Below, piece by piece: positions 7,197 through 16,670 of a stretch of 64,000 bases of DNA (position 1 is its first letter; each line of letters starts with the position of its first letter). The position numbers and the translations under genes are program-made. Source of the DNA: an uncultured Prevotellaceae bacterium. Its GTDB lineage: Bacteria > Bacteroidota > Bacteroidia > Bacteroidales > Muribaculaceae. The stretch covers positions 49,906 to 113,905 of the forward strand of contig ONQS01000005.1 in the NCBI GenBank assembly GCA_900320055.1, given 5' to 3'. The notes beneath the pieces were generated by a model. It saw only the letters and a list, made by a program, of their open reading frames with translations, was not told the DNA's origin and ran no database searches.

Positions 7197-8300
7197 TTAT
7201 TTCCTGGCCGGAGTGATGGTGATAACCGCATATTCCGAATCGGTGCCGATGCGGAATTTACCGCCCCAAATACCGATTCCCGAACTGACGTAGTAATCGG
7301 TCTTGCCCCGGCGCCACTGACCATAGTCACACTCATATATAGCCTTGGTGACCCAGTTCAACGGCCAGACCTGTCCCCGATGGGTGTGGCCACTCAGTTG
7401 CAAGTCCACGCCAGCCTGCTGTGCCTCTTCAAGATGATAGGGCTGATGGTCGAGGAGTATGATATATTGTTCTTGGCTGACCCTATGCATCAACTGGTTC
7501 ACGGACTTGCGGTTGCGATTGCTGCGATCGTCACGGCCCACTATGGTGACGCCACCGATGCTCACGGTGTCGTCACGCAGGATGCGGATACCCGTCGAGT
7601 GAAGCAGGTCGAGGGCCTTTCCCAGCCCAGTGATATATTCGTGGTTGCCTAGACAGGCAATGGCAGGAGCATTAAAGCGGCGCAGTTCCAGTGCCGTGCC
7701 TTGAGCCAGCAGTGGGCGCACATTGCCGTCGATTATGTCTCCAGCAATCAGAATAAGATCGGCCTGCTCGGCATTAATCATATCCACCCAGCGGCCCACC
7801 TCTGTGCGGCGATTGTGGAAGCCCGCATGCACATCACTGAGCATAACGATCTTCAAGGGGCGCGGCAGCGGCTTCTCGGTAGTGAGATCAATCAGCTTGC
7901 GCTGTTTGTTATGATAATGGATGTTCCCGCCGACAAACGTCACCAGCATCACACCAGCCAGTATCATCGATGTGACGGCATTGCTCTTAAGCGCCATGGG
8001 CGGTACCAGATGTATCAGGCGGCCGATATCCAGCACCAAGAAAGCCATCAGCAGGTAAAACATGATAATCAGCCATGAGTTGCCGATCTCATAGAGTGCC
8101 GTGGCTAAGCCAAGTGGCAAGGCGTCGCTCTTGAACTGGAACACCATGCAGCACAAGGCCAGCAGCATCAGCAACACAACCGCAATCTTGATGGGAGCAG
8201 AGAAGGGCAAAAGGCGATAAACGTGCCATGACACATATAATTGCATGGCCAGCATCACCGTCAGAGCAACAATAAAGAACTTTGCCATATTAGTCAACAC
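7197..8300 (-). CDS. Membrane-anchored metallophosphoesterase (YkuE-like)
   Basis: This 367-residue protein has four hydrophobic helices at about residues 7-25, 37-57, 75-95 and 107-125, then a calcineurin-like phosphoesterase domain. Metal ligands are visible in LSDVHAG (Asp156, His158), AGDIIDG (Asp188), GNHEY (Asn219, His220), LDHQP (His285) and SGHTHRGQ (His305, His307). Family members with this layout include YkuE, a UDP-lipid pyrophosphatase of Bacillus, but the substrate here is unproven. Starts at 8300 and 8288 (MAKFF) are both possible. Confidence 0.85.
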   Translation of the reverse strand: MLTNMAKFFIVALTVMLAMQLYVSWHVYRLLPFSAPIKIAVVLLMLLALCCMVFQFKSDALPLGLATALYEIGNSWLIIMFYLLMAFLVLDIGRLIHLVPPMALKSNAVTSMILAGVMLVTFVGGNIHYHNKQRKLIDLTTEKPLPRPLKIVMLSDVHAGFHNRRTEVGRWVDMINAEQADLILIAGDIIDGNVRPLLAQGTALELRRFNAPAIACLGNHEYITGLGKALDLLHSTGIRILRDDTVSIGGVTIVGRDDRSNRNRKSVNQLMHRVSQEQYIILLDHQPYHLEEAQQAGVDLQLSGHTHRGQVWPLNWVTKAIYECDYGQWRRGKTDYYVSSGIGIWGGKFRIGTDSEYAVITITPARK

Positions 8301-8316
8301 GAATGAATTTGGTCAG

Positions 8317-8324
8317 CAAAATTA
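8317..8324 (-). promoter_or_regulatory. -7 element for the metallophosphoesterase
   Basis: TAATTTTG on the minus strand, about 17 bases before the start at 8300. Confidence 0.5.
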
Positions 8325-8379
8325 CATAAAAAACAAGACTTTTATCGAATCGACTGATAAAATGTCGGTCGTTTTTTTG

Positions 8380-8387
8380 TAATTTTG
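8380..8387 (+). promoter_or_regulatory. -7 element for the DEAD-box helicase
   Basis: TAATTTTG lies 66 bases before the helicase ATG, divergent from the previous promoter. Confidence 0.5.
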
Positions 8388-8452
8388 CGACATCAACCGG
8401 TTACTACAGCAAGTAACGCCAGATAAGGGCCAAAGTCACATCAATTCATCTA

Positions 8453-9781
8453 ATGAGAGAAAAAGAACTGTTACAGATGGTGAAGGAGCGCATGGGCATC
8501 GATATGCTTAATGACATGCAGCATCAGGCACTCGATGTTTGGAAGTCGGGTAGGGGTGACCTTATCCTGTATTCACCCACTGGCACAGGCAAGACACTAG
8601 CCTTCACACTGTGCTTGCTGCAGGCGCTCAAACCGCCCATGGGGCAATTGCAGGCTATCGTGCTTGCGCCGTCCCGGGAACTGGTGATGCAGACGGCCGA
8701 AGTGATGCGGGCGCTCGCTACTGGCTATAAGGTGACGCCCTGCTATGGCGGGCATGATACAAAAGACGAACGGGCATCGCTGACCATCATACCCGACGTC
8801 ATTGTGGCAACTCCCGGCCGTTTGCTGGACCACCGTCGGCGCGGACACATCGACTTGAGCGGCACACGGTTGCTCGTCCTTGACGAGATGGACAAATCGC
8901 TGGAACTGGGATTTGAAGAGGACATGCGGCAATTGTTAAGGGGCATGCCTAACCTCAGCCGGCGTATCCTCGCATCGGCCACTGTGCTGTCACCGATACC
9001 TGAGTATGTGCGACTGCACAACCCCTCGACCCTTAACGTGCTCGCTGAAGAGGTTTCGCAACCCGCCGAACGCATAACCGTCAGTCAAATCAAGTCTGAC
9101 AGCAAGGATAAACTCGACACCTTGAGGCAACTGCTGTTAAGTCTGCAAAATGGCAGAATCATCGTGTTTGCCAACTATCGTGAGAGCGTGGAGCGCATTC
9201 ATCAATATCTGCTTAAAGCAAACATAGCCGCCAGCATCTATCACGGGGAACTCGATCAGCAGCGTCGAGAACAAGCCGTGGCCATGCTCAACAACGGCAG
9301 CATTAATCTACTCATAGCCACCGATCTTGCGGCTAGGGGGCTAGATATCGACAAGGTAGAGCATATCGTCCATTACCACATGCCGGTAAACCAGCAAGCC
9401 TATATCCACCGCAATGGCCGCACAGCACGTGTCGATGCCACGGGCAACGCCTATGTCATCACAGCCCCCGACGAAACCTTGGCCGAATGGATCAGCATCG
9501 ACAAAGAATTCAGTCCGAACCCTTGTGCCACAACAATGCCGCCGGCCAAAATGGCGACTCTCTATTTCCAGTCAGGCAAGAAGGAGAAACTGTCACGGGG
9601 TGACATCGTAGGGTTCATTGCCAACAACTGCGCAGTCAGGGCTCAAGACATCGGACGTATCGACGTGCGTGACCATTATGCCCTGGCCGCTATACCGCGC
9701 CAGCAGGCGACCGACGCCTTACAAGTCCTGAAAACGGCTAAAATCAAAGGCAAAAAGGTGAGAATCTCCCTGCTTAAATAA
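8453..9781 (+). CDS. DEAD-box RNA helicase with a DbpA-type RNA-binding C-terminus
   Basis: A 442-residue ATP-dependent RNA helicase. Motif I is SPTGTGKT (41-48), motif Ia PSREL, motif Ib TPGR (120-123), motif II DEMD (144-147) in place of the usual DEAD, and motif III SAT (175-177). The C-terminal RecA domain has TDLAARGLD and HRNGRTAR. The last 75 residues (about 365-442) have the shape of the DbpA/CsdA RNA-binding domain, ending AKIKGKKVRISLLK. Such proteins act in ribosome assembly or RNA decay. A methionine in motif II is a tolerated variation. It stands alone with a long leader. Confidence 0.9.
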   Translation: MREKELLQMVKERMGIDMLNDMQHQALDVWKSGRGDLILYSPTGTGKTLAFTLCLLQALKPPMGQLQAIVLAPSRELVMQTAEVMRALATGYKVTPCYGGHDTKDERASLTIIPDVIVATPGRLLDHRRRGHIDLSGTRLLVLDEMDKSLELGFEEDMRQLLRGMPNLSRRILASATVLSPIPEYVRLHNPSTLNVLAEEVSQPAERITVSQIKSDSKDKLDTLRQLLLSLQNGRIIVFANYRESVERIHQYLLKANIAASIYHGELDQQRREQAVAMLNNGSINLLIATDLAARGLDIDKVEHIVHYHMPVNQQAYIHRNGRTARVDATGNAYVITAPDETLAEWISIDKEFSPNPCATTMPPAKMATLYFQSGKKEKLSRGDIVGFIANNCAVRAQDIGRIDVRDHYALAAIPRQQATDALQVLKTAKIKGKKVRISLLK

Positions 9782-9856
9782 TATTTGTTAACAGACAACG
9801 TTATTAATATATTATATAGAGAAATACCTTAATCTTAATCAAGAAATTGCATAACT

Positions 9857-11866
9857 ATGAAACCAGAAGAAAGAAAACGTGACCTCTACTTCCTGAAACT
9901 GCTTTCACGCAGTTTCCCCAATGTAGCCACCGCCAGCACCGAGATCATCAACCTCGAGGCGATTCTGAATCTGCCCAAGGGTACAGAACACTTCCTGGCG
10001 GACCTGCACGGAGAGTATCTGGCTTTCCAGCATGTGTTACGAAACGCTAGCGGTACGATCAAGCGCAAGGTCGGTGAAATCTTCAACGACTCGTTGAGCA
10101 GCCGCGAGCAGAAGGACTTGTGCACTCTCATTTACTATCCTTCCGAGAAATTGGAACTGGTGAAAGAGGAGATCAGTGATAAAGACGAACTCAACGACTG
10201 GTATTTCATCACCATCAACCGACTGGTGAAGGTGTGCCGCAACGTCTCATCGAAATATAGCCGTTCCAAAGTCCACAAGGCGCTTCCCCAAGATTTCTCT
10301 TACATCATCCAGGAGTTGTTGCATGAGCACAGCAGCGACCCCAACAAGCAAGCCTATGTGGATGTGATTATCCGCACCATTATTTCCACACATCGTGTCG
10401 ACGAGTTCATCATTGCCATGTGTAACCTGATCCAGCAACTCACCATCGACATGCTGCACATCTTAGGTGACGTCTATGACCGCGGTCCTAGCCCTGACAA
10501 GATTATGGATATCCTGTGCGGATTCCACAACTTTGACATCCAGTGGGGCAACCATGATATCCTGTGGATGGGAGCCGCTGCTGGCAATGATTGCAGCATC
10601 GCCAATGTGCTGCGCATCGCCCTGCGTTATGGCAATCACGGTGTGCTTGAGGATGGCTATGGCATCAATCTGCTCCCACTGGCAACCTTTGCCATGGACA
10701 CTTATGCCAATGACCCCTGTGAGCGCTTCTTGCCCAAAGACGGCAGCGCCAACGATCCCGAACGCGCACGCACGGCCCAACTTGTTGCTCAGATGCACAA
10801 AGCCATCAGCATCATTCAGTTCAAACTCGAGGCCGCTGCCATTAAGCGCCGCCCCGACTTTGACATGAAGGACAGGCTATTGCTTGACAAGATGGACCTC
10901 ACTAAGGGCATCATCAAAATCAAGGGCAAGGAGTATGAACTGCTCGACACCAATTTCCCGACGGTTGATCCCAAGCATCCTTATCAATTAACTCCCGAGG
11001 AAGAGTCGATTGTCCTGAAGTTGCACCAGTCATTCACCGAGAGCGAGAAACTGCGCAAACACATGAAGTGCCTCTTCCGCAATGGTTGCCTTTACACCAT
11101 TGTCAATGGTAACCTGCTGTATCATGCTTCCATCCCATTGAATGAGGACGGCACACTCAAGGACGTGACTATACGCGGGGAGAAGTTCCATGGCAAGTCA
11201 TTGCTCAAGCGGGCAGGAAATCTGATCCGCAGCGCCTACTTCGGATGCGAAGACCCCGAGGAGAGAGCCTTTGCTCTCGACTATCTGTGGTACTTGTGGT
11301 GCGGTCAGGACTCACCAGCGTTTGACAAAAGCAAGATGGCCACCTTTGAGCGCTACTTCATTGCCGATAAGGAAACCCACAAGGAGGTTAAAGGCGCATA
11401 CTATACCATGCGAGACAATCCCGAGGTAGTGGATATGATTCTCGACGAATTTGGCGTGGAGGGCGAACACCGGCATATCATCAACGGTCACGTTCCCGTC
11501 AAGACCATCAAGGGCGAGAATCCCATCAAGGCAGGCGGCAAACTCATGGTGATTGATGGCGGATTTTCCAAGGCATATCAGCCCGAAACCGGTATTGCCG
11601 GTTATACCCTTGTATTCCATTCACGCGGATTCCAACTTGTTCAGCATGAGCCGTTCTCGTCGATCGACGAAGCCGTTCGCTTGGGACAGGACATCAAATC
11701 GACCGTTCAACTCGTCGAAATGACCAATCACCGCATGCACGTCAAGGACACGGATATCGGTATCGAGTTACAGTCCCAGATCGAGGATCTCAAGGAACTG
11801 CTCGATGCTTATCGCTCAGGTGATCTCAAGGAGCGCAATTTGCGTCCGATCACCAACAAGCGTTGA
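9857..11866 (+). CDS. fbp: Class III fructose-1,6-bisphosphatase
   Basis: This 669-residue enzyme hydrolyses fructose-1,6-bisphosphate in gluconeogenesis. It belongs to the large Firmicutes/Bacteroidetes class III type, a calcineurin-like fold unrelated to E. coli Fbp. Metal-site motifs are visible in LADLHGEY (Asp49, His51), GDVYDRG (204-210), WGNHDILW (Asn232, His233, Asp234) and, near the C-terminus, NGHVPVK. The length matches the class (about 640-670). The ATG at 9857 gives the standard N-terminus. A strong terminator follows, so it appears monocistronic. Confidence 0.96.
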   Translation: MKPEERKRDLYFLKLLSRSFPNVATASTEIINLEAILNLPKGTEHFLADLHGEYLAFQHVLRNASGTIKRKVGEIFNDSLSSREQKDLCTLIYYPSEKLELVKEEISDKDELNDWYFITINRLVKVCRNVSSKYSRSKVHKALPQDFSYIIQELLHEHSSDPNKQAYVDVIIRTIISTHRVDEFIIAMCNLIQQLTIDMLHILGDVYDRGPSPDKIMDILCGFHNFDIQWGNHDILWMGAAAGNDCSIANVLRIALRYGNHGVLEDGYGINLLPLATFAMDTYANDPCERFLPKDGSANDPERARTAQLVAQMHKAISIIQFKLEAAAIKRRPDFDMKDRLLLDKMDLTKGIIKIKGKEYELLDTNFPTVDPKHPYQLTPEEESIVLKLHQSFTESEKLRKHMKCLFRNGCLYTIVNGNLLYHASIPLNEDGTLKDVTIRGEKFHGKSLLKRAGNLIRSAYFGCEDPEERAFALDYLWYLWCGQDSPAFDKSKMATFERYFIADKETHKEVKGAYYTMRDNPEVVDMILDEFGVEGEHRHIINGHVPVKTIKGENPIKAGGKLMVIDGGFSKAYQPETGIAGYTLVFHSRGFQLVQHEPFSSIDEAVRLGQDIKSTVQLVEMTNHRMHVKDTDIGIELQSQIEDLKELLDAYRSGDLKERNLRPITNKR

Positions 11867-11889
11867 CCTCCCTTGCCCAAAAGACTGAT

Positions 11890-11936
11890 ATCACCGCACG
11901 GCAACAGATCTACATTGCCGTGCGGTGATTGTCTTT
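11890..11936 (+). terminator. fbp: 15-bp hairpin terminator after fbp
   Basis: ATCACCGCACGGCAA at 11890-11904 pairs perfectly with TTGCCGTGCGGTGAT at 11915-11929 around a 10-base loop. A T-rich run follows to 11936. Confidence 0.85.
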
Positions 11937-12028
11937 ACCGATGCGCAACTAGCCTTAATCAAAACATCAGTTTTTAAACGAATGAGAGTTTTTTTTGTCT
12001 AATAAATTAGTGAATTAAAATATTTTAG

Positions 12029-12036
12029 TATTTTTG
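12029..12036 (+). promoter_or_regulatory. -7 element for the OmpA-like lipoprotein
   Basis: TATTTTTG matches TAnnTTTG, 52 bases before the ATG at 12089, in an AT-rich stretch. Confidence 0.45.
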
Positions 12037-12088
12037 CAATTTGTAAACAAGCAATACGACACATTATTCAATTAATATTAAAAGTAAA

Positions 12089-12778
12089 ATGAAAAAGACT
12101 TTATGCTTATTATTGAGTGCTATGTTGATGCTCGGTATCTCGGGCTGTGGTTCAATGACTAACGCCACTAAGGGTGGTCTCATCGGTGGTGGCGGTGGTG
12201 CTGCTCTCGGTGCTGGCATCGGTGCCCTCATCGGTAAGGGCAAGGGCGCTGCCATCGGCGGTGCTATCGGTGCTGTTGCTGGCGGTGTTGCCGGTACGCT
12301 CATTGGCAAGAAGATGGACAAGCAGGCTCGCGAGTTGGCCCAGATCGCTGGCGCTCAAGTTGACACTTGCACCGACGTTAATGGTTTCCAAGGCATTAAG
12401 GTAACCTTTGACAACGGTATCCTGTTTGGTTTCAACAGTTCAAAACTGGGCGAAGACGCTAAGGCATCGCTCAACAAGTTTGCCGCTTCGCTGCTCAACA
12501 ATCCCCAGACCGATGTGCAGATCTACGGTCACACCGACAACGTAGGTACCCGTGCTGCCAACGAGAAGGTGTCCAATGCCCGTGCCACCGAGGTAAGGAA
12601 CTACCTGACCAACGCTGGCGTTCCCAGCGCTCGCATGACCAGCAAGGGTCTCGCTTATGACTATCCTGTTGCTAGCAACGACACCGAAGCAGGTCGTGCT
12701 CAGAACCGTCGCGTAGAGATCTACATCACTGCCAACGAGGATATGATCAAGGCTGCTCAAGATGGCACGCTCAACTAA
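12089..12778 (+). CDS. OmpA-family lipoprotein with glycine-zipper segment (YiaD-like)
   Basis: This 229-residue outer-membrane lipoprotein has a signal peptide and a lipobox ending at Cys20 (GISGC). Residues about 28-78 form a glycine-zipper region of GxxxG repeats (GALIGKGKGAAIGGAIG). The C-terminal OmpA domain (about 110-225) has the peptidoglycan-binding signature YGHTDNVGTRAANEKVS and ends with AQNRRVEIYI. The protein probably links the outer membrane to peptidoglycan. It is monocistronic, with its own promoter element and terminator. Its Gly/Ala-rich codon runs look like those of a highly expressed gene (inference). Confidence 0.93.
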   Translation: MKKTLCLLLSAMLMLGISGCGSMTNATKGGLIGGGGGAALGAGIGALIGKGKGAAIGGAIGAVAGGVAGTLIGKKMDKQARELAQIAGAQVDTCTDVNGFQGIKVTFDNGILFGFNSSKLGEDAKASLNKFAASLLNNPQTDVQIYGHTDNVGTRAANEKVSNARATEVRNYLTNAGVPSARMTSKGLAYDYPVASNDTEAGRAQNRRVEIYITANEDMIKAAQDGTLN

Positions 12779-12813
12779 TTCCGGAAGGATTTATTGAAAC
12801 CAGTAAGAATTTA

Positions 12814-12852
12814 GCGAGGGCATTCCCGTTAGGGAGTGTCCTCGTTTTTTTT
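12814..12852 (+). terminator. Rho-independent terminator after the OmpA-like gene
   Basis: GCGAGGGCATTCCC pairs with GGGAGTGTCCTCG across a GTTA loop with one mismatch, followed by eight T. The rest of the 330-bp spacer to 13109 is AT-rich and holds the nrdJ promoter; no other structure is seen. Confidence 0.9.
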
Positions 12853-12995
12853 GTGCAAGTTGTTTGTATTGAGAGACTTTAGTATTCACACCATTTTTGT
12901 TTTGGTAAACTTTTTGAAAAATACAAAAATTTAATTGCCTAAAAATCAGAGACTTATAATTATTTAATAAAAACTTTATAAAATCATCCTTAAAT

Positions 12996-13026
12996 TTTGT
13001 TTTTCAAAATAATCGTATTAACTTTG
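12996..13026 (+). promoter_or_regulatory. nrdJ: Two-box promoter for the ribonucleotide reductase gene
   Basis: TTTG at 12996-12999, a 19-base spacer and TAACTTTG at 13019-13026 give a near-ideal Bacteroidetes promoter. The predicted leader is about 75 bases. Confidence 0.75.
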
Positions 13027-13108
13027 CAAGGATTTTTGCGCATGAGCAATTTTCCTTTTATGTTATATACCTTTAAAAACTAACCAAATAACAATATACA
13101 GATAGCAA

Positions 13109-15682
13109 ATGGAATCAAAAACCTACACTTATCAGCAGGCATACGAAGCCTCGTTGAAGTACTTTGACGGCGATGAACTAGCCGCCAGGGTGTGGGCAAC
13201 GAAGTATGCCTTGAAAGATTCATTTGGTCATCTCTATGAGTTGACCCCCGATGATATGCACCGTCGCATTGCGCGCGAGATTGCACGCATCGAGAAGAAT
13301 TATCCTAATCCCCTGAGCGAGGACCGCTTGTTTGAACTGATGAGCCACTTCCGCTACATTGTGCCTCAGGGAAGTCCCATGGCTGGAATCGGCAATAACT
13401 TCCAGGTGGGTTCACTGAGCAACTGTTTTGTAGTAGGTCTTGATGGCGAACCCGATAGTTATGGAGGTATCCTCAAGATTGACGAGGAACAGGTTCAACT
13501 CATGAAGCGCCGCGGAGGCGTGGGACACGACCTGTCACATATCCGACCCAAGGGCTCTCCCGTCAAGAACAGTGCCTTGACATCGACAGGTCTTGTGCCC
13601 TTTATGGTACGCTATAGCAACAGCACCCGCGAGGTTGCTCAGGACGGCCGCCGAGGAGCGCTCATGCTCACCGTAAGCATTAAGCATCCCGACGCCGAGT
13701 CGTTTATCGATGCTAAGATGGAGGAAGGCAAGGTCACGGGCGCTAATGTTTCGGTCCGCATCGATGACGCCTTTATGCAGGCCGCCGTCAATGGAACGAC
13801 ATATCACCAGCAGTATCCCATCAATAGCGATAAGCCCTTGTACGAGAAAGATATCGATGCCGCCAAACTGTGGTCCAAGATTGTGCACAACGCATGGCGC
13901 AGTGCCGAGCCCGGCATCCTCTTTTGGGATACCATCATACGCGAGTCAGTTCCCGACTGCTATGCCGACCTGGGTTTCAAGACCATCTCGACCAATCCGT
14001 GTGGCGAAATCCCATTGTGTCCCTACGACAGTTGCCGCCTGATTGCCATCAACCTTTACAGTTATGTAAAGAACCCCTTCACTCCTGAGGCATACTTCGA
14101 CTTTGACTTGTTTGCCGAGCATGTGGCCTGCGCTCAGCGCATGATGGATGACATCATCGATCTGGAGATGGAAAAGATCGAGAAGATTCTCGACAAGATC
14201 AAGTCCGACCCCGAAACTCAAGAGGTGAAGACGACCGAACTCAACCTCTGGAACAAAATCCGCAACAAGACCCTCAAGGGCCGTCGCACTGGCGTCGGCA
14301 CAACCGGCGAGGGCGATATGATTGCTGCCATGGGCCTGCGTTATGGCACGGCCGAGGCTACTGACTTCTCTGTCAGTGTACATCGAGCGCTTGCAATTGC
14401 CGCCTATGGTTCATCGGTACAGATGGCCAAGGAGCGTGGCGCATTTGAGATCTATGATGCCAAGCGCGAGGAGAACAATCCCTACATCAACCGTCTGCGC
14501 GAGGCTTCGCCCGAACTGTATGAGGATATGATTAAATATGGCCGCCGCAACATCGCCTGCCTGACCATTGCTCCCACCGGCACCACCAGCCTGCTCACCC
14601 AGACCACATCGGGCATCGAGCCTGTGTTTATGCCTGTGTATAAGCGTCGCCGCAAGGTCAACCCAAGCGACAAAGACGTCCACGTTGATCTAGTCGATGA
14701 AAATGGCGATTCGTTTGAGGAATTTATCGTCTATCACCACAAACTGGTAACCTGGATGCAGATCAACAACATCCCCGTGCGTCACGACTACACACAGGAA
14801 GAACTTAATGCCATTGTCGAGAAGTCGCCTTACTACAAAGCGACAGCCAACGATGTGGATTGGGTCAACAAGGTGAGAATGCAAGGCGAAGTGCAGAAGT
14901 GGGTTGACCACAGCATCAGCGTCACCATCAATTTGCCTAACGACATCAGCGAAGAGATGGTCAACAAACTCTATGTCGAGGCTTGGCGCAGCGGCTGCAA
15001 GGGCTGTACCGTCTATCGCGACGGATCACGCACAGGCGTGCTCGTCGCATTGACCGACAGCGATAAGAAGAAAGAAGAAGAAAAGGAGAAAGCCGCTACC
15101 GAGGAAAGCGCTTCGCGCTACATGGCTGAAGAAGAGCACATCCTGAAGCGCCCTGTTGAACTCGAGGCCGACGTTGTTCGCTTCCAGAACAAGAAGGAGA
15201 AATGGATTGCCTTTATCGGCCTGATCGATGGTCGACCCTACGAGATCTTCACCGGTATCGCCGACGATGACGAGGGTATCTTCTGCCCCAAGTCGGTGAC
15301 CAAAGGCAAGATCATCAAGGCAATCGGCGAGGATGGTGTGAAGCGTTACGATTTCCAGTTTATCAACAAACGCGGCTTCAAGACAACGATCGAAGGACTG
15401 AGCGAGAAATTCAATCCTGAATTCTGGAACTACGCCAAGTTGATCTCTGGTGTACTCCGTTATGGTATGCCCATTCCCCAGGTGCTCAAACTGGTGAGCA
15501 GCCTGGAACTCGATAGCCAATCGATCAATACCTGGAAGATGGGTGTTGAACGCGCGCTCAAACGCTACATTCACAACGGAGAGGCCGCTGCCGAGCGTTG
15601 TCCCAATTGCGGACAAGACACGCTCGTCTATCAGGAGGGCTGCCTCATCTGCACCAACTGCGGCACTTCACGCTGCGGATAA
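13109..15682 (+). CDS. nrdJ: Adenosylcobalamin-dependent (class II) ribonucleoside-diphosphate reductase
   Basis: This 857-residue enzyme reduces ribonucleotides to deoxyribonucleotides using a B12-generated thiyl radical. The active site is recognisable: Cys106 in GSLSNCFVV, Cys298 and Glu300 in NPCGEIPL, and the CLTIAPTGTTS loop near residues 485-495. Residues about 620-640 contain GCKGCTVYRDGSRTG, and the region after about 685 resembles the TSCPD-type domain of B12-dependent reductases. The C-terminus is a four-cysteine zinc ribbon (CPNCGQ and CTNCGTSRCG) of the kind that reduces the active site. It is monocistronic between terminators. No cobalamin riboswitch is recognisable upstream. 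Confidence 0.95.
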   Translation: MESKTYTYQQAYEASLKYFDGDELAARVWATKYALKDSFGHLYELTPDDMHRRIAREIARIEKNYPNPLSEDRLFELMSHFRYIVPQGSPMAGIGNNFQVGSLSNCFVVGLDGEPDSYGGILKIDEEQVQLMKRRGGVGHDLSHIRPKGSPVKNSALTSTGLVPFMVRYSNSTREVAQDGRRGALMLTVSIKHPDAESFIDAKMEEGKVTGANVSVRIDDAFMQAAVNGTTYHQQYPINSDKPLYEKDIDAAKLWSKIVHNAWRSAEPGILFWDTIIRESVPDCYADLGFKTISTNPCGEIPLCPYDSCRLIAINLYSYVKNPFTPEAYFDFDLFAEHVACAQRMMDDIIDLEMEKIEKILDKIKSDPETQEVKTTELNLWNKIRNKTLKGRRTGVGTTGEGDMIAAMGLRYGTAEATDFSVSVHRALAIAAYGSSVQMAKERGAFEIYDAKREENNPYINRLREASPELYEDMIKYGRRNIACLTIAPTGTTSLLTQTTSGIEPVFMPVYKRRRKVNPSDKDVHVDLVDENGDSFEEFIVYHHKLVTWMQINNIPVRHDYTQEELNAIVEKSPYYKATANDVDWVNKVRMQGEVQKWVDHSISVTINLPNDISEEMVNKLYVEAWRSGCKGCTVYRDGSRTGVLVALTDSDKKKEEEKEKAATEESASRYMAEEEHILKRPVELEADVVRFQNKKEKWIAFIGLIDGRPYEIFTGIADDDEGIFCPKSVTKGKIIKAIGEDGVKRYDFQFINKRGFKTTIEGLSEKFNPEFWNYAKLISGVLRYGMPIPQVLKLVSSLELDSQSINTWKMGVERALKRYIHNGEAAAERCPNCGQDTLVYQEGCLICTNCGTSRCG

Positions 15683-15728
15683 AACAAAGATTTCATTAAT
15701 GTGATCGGCAAAAAGAAAGTTGTAACGG

Positions 15729-15768
15729 AGTGTGCCCAGTCATCATGACCGGGCACACTATTATTTTT
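15729..15768 (+). terminator. Hairpin terminator between convergent nrdJ and the YwqG-family gene
   Basis: AGTGTGCCCAGTCAT pairs with ATGACCGGGCACACT with one mismatch, followed by TATTATTTTT. Confidence 0.85.
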
Positions 15769-15802
15769 ACGCATGATTTATTCGGGAAACGACAGTGACA
15801 AT

Positions 15803-16648
15803 TTAACCGCAATCCCAGCAATAGTAAGAATGTGAAAAGTCACGTGCGGCAAGATCGCTGTCGCTGACGAAGACAAAGCCGCTACCCATGTCTCCCCACA
15901 TAACCAGTTCCTTATGGTCTCGGACAGAGAACTGTGAGTCGAGTTGGAACAGCAATCTGTTGTGACGCTCTATGTCGATGCGCGCATCTTCTTGACTGAA
16001 CACAGGATAGCCCAGCATCTGGTGGCAAGGGCGTTTCATGCCTAGATTCTGCTCAAAATATCGACAGTCCTCGTTGTCCAGATACTCATACCATGCCTTA
16101 TCGGGATGATCCGCTCCCGTGATTTCCTTGACGATCTCAAAAAACAGCCTGTTGAAGTGCCCGTCACTCACGCCCAAAACGGTCGTCGCTGTAGCCACAT
16201 CGATGGCAACCTCGCGCTTGACAGGCGTGAGCGCCGGATCTACAATGCTGCAAGTGGGCACATCGGCCAAGTCGGCGTCTTCAACGATGCTGTCATGATA
16301 CACGATGCGGAAGCCCTCGCCACCTTCATCATAATTACCTCGACAGCCATACATGCGATCAGGATCCACGCTGATGAACCATTGCAACATTCCCTGCTCT
16401 GGCAGCGGAGCCCGCAGGCCAGCCTCCTTGCAGTTGATCTGCATGATCATCATCATTTCAGCGCCATGGGCATCGCAGGGATATTCCTTATCCTTTGGCC
16501 AATAGGGTAGGCCGCCGATCTTGCTGCCCGTGATTGAAGGCTCTCGATCTTCATTCAATACCAGGCGGTAATGCTCCAGTGTGGTACGCTCGGCCACCTC
16601 CTGAGCAATCCGCATCGCCCTTTCACTCGCTTGACTCGTATTCATCAT
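15803..16648 (-). CDS. YwqG-family (DUF1963) protein
   Basis: This 281-residue protein matches the DUF1963/YwqG family. Signs are the early SKIGGLPYWPKDKEYPC segment, a short beta-rich core (MMMIMQINCKEAGL, MLQWFISVDPDR) and a C-terminal VMWGDMGSGFVFVSDSDL. The function of the family is unknown; members are often scattered among accessory or immunity-like genes. It lies 22 bases downstream of the fucosidase on the same strand and is probably co-transcribed, without an obvious functional link. Confidence 0.82.
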   Translation of the reverse strand: MMNTSQASERAMRIAQEVAERTTLEHYRLVLNEDREPSITGSKIGGLPYWPKDKEYPCDAHGAEMMMIMQINCKEAGLRAPLPEQGMLQWFISVDPDRMYGCRGNYDEGGEGFRIVYHDSIVEDADLADVPTCSIVDPALTPVKREVAIDVATATTVLGVSDGHFNRLFFEIVKEITGADHPDKAWYEYLDNEDCRYFEQNLGMKRPCHQMLGYPVFSQEDARIDIERHNRLLFQLDSQFSVRDHKELVMWGDMGSGFVFVSDSDLAARDFSHSYYCWDCG

Positions 16649-16670
16649 TGCCTCAAATTATTACTAATCT

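Noticed and set aside
12853-13108. Cobalamin riboswitch before nrdJ
   Set aside because: No B12-box or conserved helices can be recognised; the sequence is AT-rich with a plain promoter.
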